Source of the DNA: Nitrospira sp. UBA2083
Lineage (GTDB): Bacteria > Nitrospirota > Nitrospiria > Nitrospirales > Nitrospiraceae
Direction: 5' to 3'
DNA: 9,563 nucleotides
NCBI GenBank assembly: GCA_002331625.1
Contig: DCZN01000020.1
Coordinates: forward strand, 8,540-18,102
The notes beneath the pieces are model-generated. The model searched no databases and was not told the origin of the DNA. It was given only the letters and a program-made list of their open reading frames with translations. Made by a program: the position numbers and the translations under genes. This document shows positions 5,791 through 9,563 of this stretch, in pieces (position 1 is the stretch's first letter; the number at the start of each line of letters is the position of its first letter).

Positions 5791-6072
5791 TTAGAGGATG
5801 ATCCCTCGCTCACGGACCAACTTTTGTTTCACCATCTGAAACATTTTGTGATAATCCACCTGCCCCTGATCGATCTGCTGCTCATAGGCCTTGAGAAGCT
5901 GCCGCACTTCTGCATTCAGGCGATCTTCCGCTGATAATTCATGCGTGATGGCTTGGTCCAGCACCTCGATAACGGCCTTGCGATCTCCGACCACCTCAAG
6001 ATGTCCACTTTCCTGAAGTTGCCCGGTCAAACTCTCGGCGATATGTCGCACTCGCTCTTTTGAGAGTCGCAT
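5791..6072 (-). CDS. DUF507 family protein, first copy
   Basis: A 93-residue soluble protein predicted to be almost entirely helical and beginning MRLSKERVRHIAESL, the canonical DUF507 start. Family features are a helix rich in Arg and Leu, a short LEVVGDRKA turn, then ITHELSAEDRLNAEV and a C-terminal helix with Tyr and Phe (DYHKMF) ending in RERGIIL. This copy is closer to the DUF507 consensus, as I know it, than the neighbour at 5442-5717. The ATG lies only 5 nt after the stop of the cyclophilin-like gene, with AGG within the end of that gene as a probable ribosome binding site, so translation is likely coupled. Molecular role unknown. Confidence 0.9.
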   Translation of the reverse strand: MRLSKERVRHIAESLTGQLQESGHLEVVGDRKAVIEVLDQAITHELSAEDRLNAEVRQLLKAYEQQIDQGQVDYHKMFQMVKQKLVRERGIIL

Positions 6073-6077
6073 CGTGC

Positions 6078-6476
6078 CTACGCCGGCTCAAGGAGAATCG
6101 TCGATGCTTGCATCACCCGCCGCAGCTGCCCCGCATCACCGACGATCTTTCCGACAATATTGACCCGATCGGCCGGAACCGGGTCCGCACCCACACTCAT
6201 CGGAGTGCGCCCAAAAAAGATGGCCAAGACCTGTCCGGCCCCCCAGAACGCCACATCACCAACCTTGACCTGCGTAGTCGCCGTTTCCCGGTGGTCTCGG
6301 ACGCCTGGAAGAGGGAAGTAGAATTCTTCTCCCCAGGTATTCATCGTCGCCGTGACAGGAAGCGCCGCATACACCTCGTCCGCCGTCTTAGTCTTTTTGA
6401 GTTCTGCCTCCAGCTGAACCCCGCCCACAGTAATACGGATTCGCTTTGCCGGCACCGTCATGGAATCAATCGGCAA
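6078..6476 (-). CDS. Cyclophilin-like fold protein (DUF369/TM1367-type)
   Basis: First gene of the minus-strand operon. The protein is 132 residues from a TTG at 6476, or 127 from the ATG at 6461. The TTG has GAAGG 5 nt upstream; the ATG has no clear ribosome binding site, so both are possible. Strong family features are IRITVGGVQLEAEL near the N-terminus, then ALPVTATMNTWGEEFYFPLP, VKVGDVAFWGAGQVLAIFFG with the following RTPMS, and VNIVGKIVGDAGQLR. These match the small single-domain cyclophilin-like beta-barrel proteins of bacteria and archaea. The family resembles peptidyl-prolyl isomerases in fold, but isomerase activity is not generally established and the classical cyclophilin catalytic Arg motif is not evident. 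There is no signal peptide, so it is cytoplasmic. Confidence 0.88.
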   Translation of the reverse strand: MPIDSMTVPAKRIRITVGGVQLEAELKKTKTADEVYAALPVTATMNTWGEEFYFPLPGVRDHRETATTQVKVGDVAFWGAGQVLAIFFGRTPMSVGADPVPADRVNIVGKIVGDAGQLRRVMQASTILLEPA

Positions 6477-6511
6477 CTAGGCCTTCACTGCAGTGTGTGT
6501 TGATCCTGCGA

Positions 6512-6540
6512 ACTCTAGCTTGTCTCTGAGGCGAAATCAA
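6512..6540 (-). promoter_or_regulatory. Candidate promoter of the six-gene minus-strand operon
   Basis: On the minus strand TTGATT (6540-6535, four of six -35 matches) is followed after exactly 17 nt by TAGAGT (6517-6512, four of six -10 matches). Transcription would start near 6505, about 30 nt before the TTG start of the cyclophilin-like gene, leaving room for its GAAGG ribosome binding site. It overlaps the plus-strand promoter candidate at 6520-6549. Consensus matching by eye. Confidence 0.35.
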
Positions 6541-6549
6541 GGCTACAAT
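6520..6549 (+). promoter_or_regulatory. Candidate promoter of the exonuclease-phosphatase operon
   Basis: TTGTCT (6520-6525, four of six -35 matches), an 18-nt spacer, and TACAAT (6544-6549, five of six -10 matches). The -10 box ends only 7 nt before the ATG at 6557, so transcription would begin at or next to the start codon and the mRNA would be leaderless. The absence of a properly spaced Shine-Dalgarno sequence before this ATG agrees with that. Confidence 0.4.
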
Positions 6550-6556
6550 CCTCCAG

Positions 6557-7351
6557 ATGCTCACCTCCAGCTTCATCCTCTTGCCCGGCGTCGGCCCCGT
6601 GACGGAACGCCGCTGGTGGCGCGAGGGCCTGCGTGATTGGAGTCATTTCCTCGACCAATCTTCTATCCCCGGACTCTCCGCCGCACGAAAAACCTGGTAT
6701 GACGATGAACTCCAAACCGCACAACTGCTCGCCGCGAAGGGAGATTTTGGCCATTTCGCGACGCGCCTCCCGCGACGCGAACATTGGCGGCTCTATGGGA
6801 TGTGCCGTTCCCGGACTGGCTATCTGGACATCGAAACCACAGGTGGACCACCACACGACGGTGCGGTCACGGTTGTCGGGCTCCATTGCCATGGAAAAAC
6901 CGTAAACCTGGTGCACGGAGAAGATCTCACACCTGAGCGGTTACAGGCCGAGCTCGATCAGTGTGATCTCCTCGTGACGTTTTTCGGATCGGTTTTTGAT
7001 ATTCCCTACCTCTGTGCTACATTTCCTGAACTCCGTATGCCACCGCTTCACTTTGATCTGTGTTTTGCTGCACGTCGATTGGCATTACGGGGAGGGCTCA
7101 AGTCCATCGAACACGAGATGGGCATCGACCGTGACGGAACCATCAGCGGATTGGATGGGTGGGACGCGGTTCGCCTCTGGTTCGACTGGTGCCGAGGGGA
7201 CATCCATGCGCGCGAGACCCTCTTAGCCTATAACCGAGCAGATACCGAGCACCTGATGCACCTAGCAGATCGATTCTATGAGGATTTGATGGCTCGATTC
7301 GGGCCTTCTTCCACACACTCAACCGTCTCTCACCCAGCCTACACCCGATGA
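6557..7351 (+). CDS. YprB-type RNase H-like (DnaQ superfamily) exonuclease domain protein
   Basis: A 264-residue cytoplasmic protein. Residues 6-32 (LLPGVGPVTERRWWREG) look like a helix-hairpin-helix nucleic-acid-binding motif, as is usual in this family. The RNase H-like domain spans about residues 86-240 and keeps the acidic DEDDy-type metal ligands: LDIETTG with Asp91 and Glu93 (Exo I), FFGSVFDIPYL with Asp148 (Exo II), and YNRADTEHL with Tyr225 and Asp229 (Exo III). It should therefore be an active two-metal 3'-5' exonuclease on DNA or RNA; the substrate is not known. In Exo II the usual Asn of YNGxxFD is replaced, reading FFGSVFD, but the Asp is kept. The gene overlaps the following phosphatase gene by ATGA, indicating translational coupling. 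A start with no Shine-Dalgarno sequence suggests a leaderless mRNA. Confidence 0.9.
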   Translation: MLTSSFILLPGVGPVTERRWWREGLRDWSHFLDQSSIPGLSAARKTWYDDELQTAQLLAAKGDFGHFATRLPRREHWRLYGMCRSRTGYLDIETTGGPPHDGAVTVVGLHCHGKTVNLVHGEDLTPERLQAELDQCDLLVTFFGSVFDIPYLCATFPELRMPPLHFDLCFAARRLALRGGLKSIEHEMGIDRDGTISGLDGWDAVRLWFDWCRGDIHARETLLAYNRADTEHLMHLADRFYEDLMARFGPSSTHSTVSHPAYTR

Positions 7352-8097
7352 ATGGATGGTTCGGCATCGGTCGGAGCGAGATCGGGCGCGTCCGCACCAT
7401 GAACCAAGACGCCTTTGCCGTCCTCGATCGAATGGGACTCTGGGCCGTGGCCGACGGAATGGGAGGCCACGTCGGCGGCGAGATTGCCGCTCAAACTGCC
7501 ATCGCAACGGTGCAGACCCACAGCGCCTCATTCAGTGAGCAGCTCCGTACCGGTTCAGCCTCACCGACGGATCTCTTGACCGACCTCATCAGCCGCGCGC
7601 ATGAGGCGATCCTGGATCGAGCCCGTTCCAAATCAAAACTGAAAGGGATGGGGACCACCCTCGTGTTACTGGCCATCGTGCCTGACCAGACTCCTATGGC
7701 CTACCTCGCCCATGTCGGCGATAGCCGTGCCTATCGGTTACGCTCAGGGACGCTGACGCAGCTCACTAAAGATCACTCATTAATCGAAAAATACCTGGAG
7801 CGCGGCATTCTCACCCCAGAAATGGCCAAAACACACCCTGAGCGACACGTCCTGACTCGCGCCTTGGGAATCCCGTCGGCGGCGAAGCCCACGATCTCCG
7901 CATTTCCCCTGCAAGAGGACGACCTCATCCTCCTCTGCTCCGACGGCCTCACCAAAATGTTGGACGATGAGGCAATTCGAGCGACGTTCACCGGTGACGA
8001 AACCGAACCGAGTCACATTTGCAACCGCCTTATCACGGCCGCAATTGATCGTGGAGGCGAAGACAATGTCACGGTCGTCGTGGTGGCACACCGGTAA
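7348..8097 (+). CDS. PP2C-family Ser/Thr protein phosphatase
   Basis: A 249-residue cytoplasmic metal-dependent (Mn/Mg) phosphatase of the bacterial PrpC/Stp type. It removes phosphate from Ser/Thr residues placed by eukaryotic-like kinases. All hallmark motifs are present in order: RVRTMNQD (Asp21), VADGMGGHVGGE with metal-binding Asp36-Gly37, GMGTTL at 101-105 region, AHVGDSRAY with Asp125, LTKDHS, LTRALG, LLCSDGLTKML with Asp199, and GGEDNVTVVVV with Asp239. It is about standard length for a stand-alone catalytic domain, with no membrane segment or sensory extension. Its ATG overlaps the stop of the exonuclease gene (ATGA at 7348-7351), so the two are co-translated. No kinase gene lies nearby in the window. 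The longer reading frame that begins inside this gene at 7967 in another frame belongs to the next gene and is not its true start. Confidence 0.95.
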   Translation: MNGWFGIGRSEIGRVRTMNQDAFAVLDRMGLWAVADGMGGHVGGEIAAQTAIATVQTHSASFSEQLRTGSASPTDLLTDLISRAHEAILDRARSKSKLKGMGTTLVLLAIVPDQTPMAYLAHVGDSRAYRLRSGTLTQLTKDHSLIEKYLERGILTPEMAKTHPERHVLTRALGIPSAAKPTISAFPLQEDDLILLCSDGLTKMLDDEAIRATFTGDETEPSHICNRLITAAIDRGGEDNVTVVVVAHR

Positions 8098-8116
8098 CCC
8101 TGCTGCGACTTCGTTG

Positions 8117-8145
8117 TTGACAAGACGCATCGCGGCGTGTACGTT
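8117..8145 (+). promoter_or_regulatory. Candidate promoter of the NTF2-like exported protein gene
   Basis: A perfect -35 hexamer TTGACA (8117-8122) with a 17-nt spacer to TACGTT (8140-8145), a weak -10 matching at three of six positions including the second-position A and the last T. It lies in the 88-nt gap between the phosphatase stop and the next ATG and would give a leader of about 35 nt. It suggests the exported proteins can be transcribed apart from the exonuclease-phosphatase pair. Confidence 0.35.
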
Positions 8146-8185
8146 CCCCAGTTATTTGAAACTCGTCACGCCCATGGAGTCCCAT

Positions 8186-9061
8186 ATGCATCATCGGCTA
8201 TCGTGCGTTCTCGGCAGTCTCATTCTTCTTTTCAACGTTGGCACCAACGCAGGGGCTGCGGAACCTGCCGATCCAGAAACAGCCATCCGGCAGATGATCC
8301 GGGCGAACGCTGAAAAAGACCTTCCGACACTGTCGCGACTGATGGCCCACGATGCCGACATCGTCAGTTACACGGTCGGTGGCCGTAAATACGTCGGTTG
8401 GCCTGATTTTGAACGAGAAATGCGCGATGAATTTACCAACACGCAGAAGATCGAGATTCCGATCACCGAGTTGAAGGTCTGGACAAAAGGAGACCTGGCC
8501 TGGTTTGCAATGGAGGTCGACTATATTCGATATGTCGGTGAAGGGGCTGCCGTCAAACGAACGGTACTCCCGTTGAGAGAAACCGGCGTCCTCGAGCGCC
8601 GGGCCGGACATTGGCAACTGTTATCCTGGCACGAATCATTCCGATCCGCTCAACTTGGCGGACCGCTTGCAGCGCCATCCGCAACAGCCGGATCACAAAA
8701 GCTCGTCAGTGGAACCGCCGTCGCGATGCCGGATGTCAGTGGGGAATGGGACATCCTCGAAGTCGAGGACGAAAAGCGATACAAAGCCACGTTAGACAAG
8801 AATGGCAACGGCCCTTACACGCAACAGCAGGGACGGTTCGTCACAACCAAAATCGAACAACGGTTGTGGCAGGGCACCTGGCACCAGCCCGGCAATGATC
8901 GCGAAGGCGGATTTGAGGTGCTCCTCTCGGAAGACGGGAAGGAAGCAAAAGGAATTTGGTGGTACACGCGAGTCGACACACGAAAAAATATTCCGCCGAA
9001 GGAACATGGCGGCACGTACCACTGGAAGAAAATGACACCATCCCCAGCCAGCACTCAATGA
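8186..9061 (+). CDS. Exported NTF2/SnoaL-like protein with additional C-terminal beta-rich domain
   Basis: A 291-residue protein. The ATG at 8186 has GGAG at 8176-8179 with 6-nt spacing and starts directly at a signal peptide (hydrophobic residues 7-18, cleavage probably after the Ala-rich NAGAA at 21-25). An in-frame ATG at 8174 would add four residues. The open frame reaches back to 7967 inside the phosphatase gene, but that would bury the signal peptide. Residues about 28-153 form an NTF2/SnoaL-like domain: an initial helix ETAIRQMIRANAEKD, then VSYTVGGRKYVGW, a long helix, and beta strands DLAWFAMEVDY and HWQLLSWHES. After a Ser/Ala/Gly linker, residues about 183-283 form a second domain with DVSGEWDI, LWQGTW and EAKGIWWYTR, a repeated G-x-W pattern typical of small beta-barrel or lipocalin-like extensions. 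Ligand unknown; likely periplasmic. No catalytic triad is claimed. Confidence 0.88.
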   Translation: MHHRLSCVLGSLILLFNVGTNAGAAEPADPETAIRQMIRANAEKDLPTLSRLMAHDADIVSYTVGGRKYVGWPDFEREMRDEFTNTQKIEIPITELKVWTKGDLAWFAMEVDYIRYVGEGAAVKRTVLPLRETGVLERRAGHWQLLSWHESFRSAQLGGPLAAPSATAGSQKLVSGTAVAMPDVSGEWDILEVEDEKRYKATLDKNGNGPYTQQQGRFVTTKIEQRLWQGTWHQPGNDREGGFEVLLSEDGKEAKGIWWYTRVDTRKNIPPKEHGGTYHWKKMTPSPASTQ

Positions 9062-9071
9062 ACCAATCGAT

Positions 9072-9081
9072 CCTATATAGG
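9072..9081. repeat. Perfect 10-bp palindrome CCTATATAGG
   Basis: A self-complementary decamer located 11 nt after the stop of the NTF2-like gene and 57 nt before the next ATG. Position and symmetry would suit a dimeric regulator or part of a promoter (the TATATA core), but nothing links it to a known regulator, and a 10-bp palindrome can arise by chance. Confidence 0.3.
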
Positions 9082-9138
9082 CACGTTTGTACTTCGGAGT
9101 CCGGTTTCAATCACCGCTTCGCTTCCCCTGGAGGTCCT

Positions 9139-9563
9139 ATGCGCAGATCCCTCATTCTTCTCGTCTCTTCCTTCCTCATGATCTCATCAGCCTACGCGGA
9201 TGGGGGGCATGAGCACCATGCTATTCCCACGCTCAAAAAACAGGTGGGGTCAAAGATCACCTATGGAGAGAATACCGCGGTCTTGACCTTCGGACCTATC
9301 GATCTTCCAACCGGCCACGGTGAAGGCGATATGGGTGATTCTATGCCTCGGTTTCACTTCCAAGTGCCTGAAGACAAGTATTTGATCGGCTTTAAATCGG
9401 CCATTTCGACGATCGATGGGAAGGAATTGCCCAAAAATTACCTCCATCATATTCTGATGATCAACAACACGAAACCCAGCGTATCCTGCCCCGGTGAGCC
9501 ACTCTTCTTCGGTGGGGCGGGGCTTGAAATGTCCGAGACACAATTCCCGGACGGGTATGGCGT
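9139..9563 (+). CDS. Exported His-rich protein, probably Nod19-like/copper-monooxygenase-like, N-terminal part
   Basis: The first 141 codons of a gene that runs off the window. The ATG at 9139 follows GGAGG (9130-9134) with 4-nt spacing. A signal peptide with hydrophobic residues 5-17 ends in AYA at 18-20, so the mature protein probably starts at Asp21 with DGGHEHH, a histidine cluster suited to metal binding. Further on are FGPIDLPTGHGEG (residues 51-63), PRFHFQVPEDKYLIGF, and NYLHHILMIN with His103-His104, followed by SCPGEPLFF and a QFPDGYG element. The tandem-His strand plus the later GYG element recall the SURNod19 family and the copper-dependent PHM-like monooxygenases, but the domain is incomplete here and I cannot tell which. 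The gene follows the NTF2-like gene by 77 nt in the same direction and may share its transcript. Confidence 0.75.
   Translation, partial: MRRSLILLVSSFLMISSAYADGGHEHHAIPTLKKQVGSKITYGENTAVLTFGPIDLPTGHGEGDMGDSMPRFHFQVPEDKYLIGFKSAISTIDGKELPKNYLHHILMINNTKPSVSCPGEPLFFGGAGLEMSETQFPDGYG

Noticed and set aside
7967..8185. N-terminal extension of the NTF2-like protein by 73 codons
   Set aside because: It overlaps the conserved C-terminus of the PP2C gene, would place the signal peptide internally, and the ATG at 8186 has its own GGAG site.
1537..9107. The 11-mer GGAGTCCGGTT occurring near 1537 and again near 9096
   Set aside because: A single pair of 11-base matches in spacers of a 9.5-kb window, with unrelated flanks, is not enough to claim a repeat family or operator.
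1..9563. A defence, toxin-antitoxin, phage or mobile system
   Set aside because: Each gene was considered for this. The nuclease and phosphatase are stand-alone housekeeping-type families, there is no effector-immunity or toxin pair, and no recombinase, terminal inverted repeats or target-site duplications were seen.

Overview
The window reads as ordinary chromosome from a free-living Gram-negative-type bacterium. Moderately GC-rich coding DNA, two DUF507 proteins in one operon, several secreted proteins and a lipoprotein, and a small two-CxxC zinc-ribbon protein together suggest Nitrospirota, most likely Nitrospira. That assignment is inference from gene content and was not checked by search. 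I see no rRNA, tRNA, CRISPR array, transposase, integrase or phage gene.

Layout. (1) Positions 1-1374, minus strand: class II fumarase (fumC), complete except for its last few residues. (2) Positions 1375-1883: a gene-free spacer with an AT-rich tract and a hairpin. (3) Positions 1884-2057, plus strand: a 57-residue zinc-ribbon protein, followed by a strong hairpin. (4) Positions 2101-2551: a gene-free spacer that may hold the frameshifted tail of a dead gene and a second inverted repeat. (5) Positions 2552-3529, plus strand: a secreted protein of unknown function built from two copies of one domain. (6) Positions 3564-6476, minus strand: a compact six-gene cluster. In transcription order it holds a cyclophilin-like fold protein, DUF507 copy 1, a short repetitive spacer, DUF507 copy 2, a TPR lipoprotein, a Bcp/PrxQ peroxiredoxin, and an exported protein whose C-terminal half may be a degenerate HAD-like domain. 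(7) Positions 6557-8097, plus strand: a DnaQ/RNase H-like (YprB-type) exonuclease translationally coupled to a PP2C protein phosphatase, divergent from the six-gene cluster. (8) Positions 8186-9563, plus strand: two exported proteins, an NTF2/SnoaL-like protein with an extra C-terminal beta-rich domain, and the N-terminal part of a probable metal-binding protein that runs off the window.

How the genes may work together. Fumarase serves the TCA cycle (reductive or oxidative). The peroxiredoxin removes peroxides in the cytoplasm. The PP2C phosphatase implies Ser/Thr phosphorylation signalling, but no kinase is present here. The divergent 80-bp region between 6476 and 6557 appears to carry two overlapping promoters, and the plus-strand transcript may be leaderless.

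I found no convincing new defence or mobile system. The points most worth a second look are the duplicated-domain secreted protein, the paired DUF507 genes separated by a short-period repeat that abuts a start codon lacking a Shine-Dalgarno sequence, the possible leaderless exonuclease gene, and the possible gene relic at 2153-2307.
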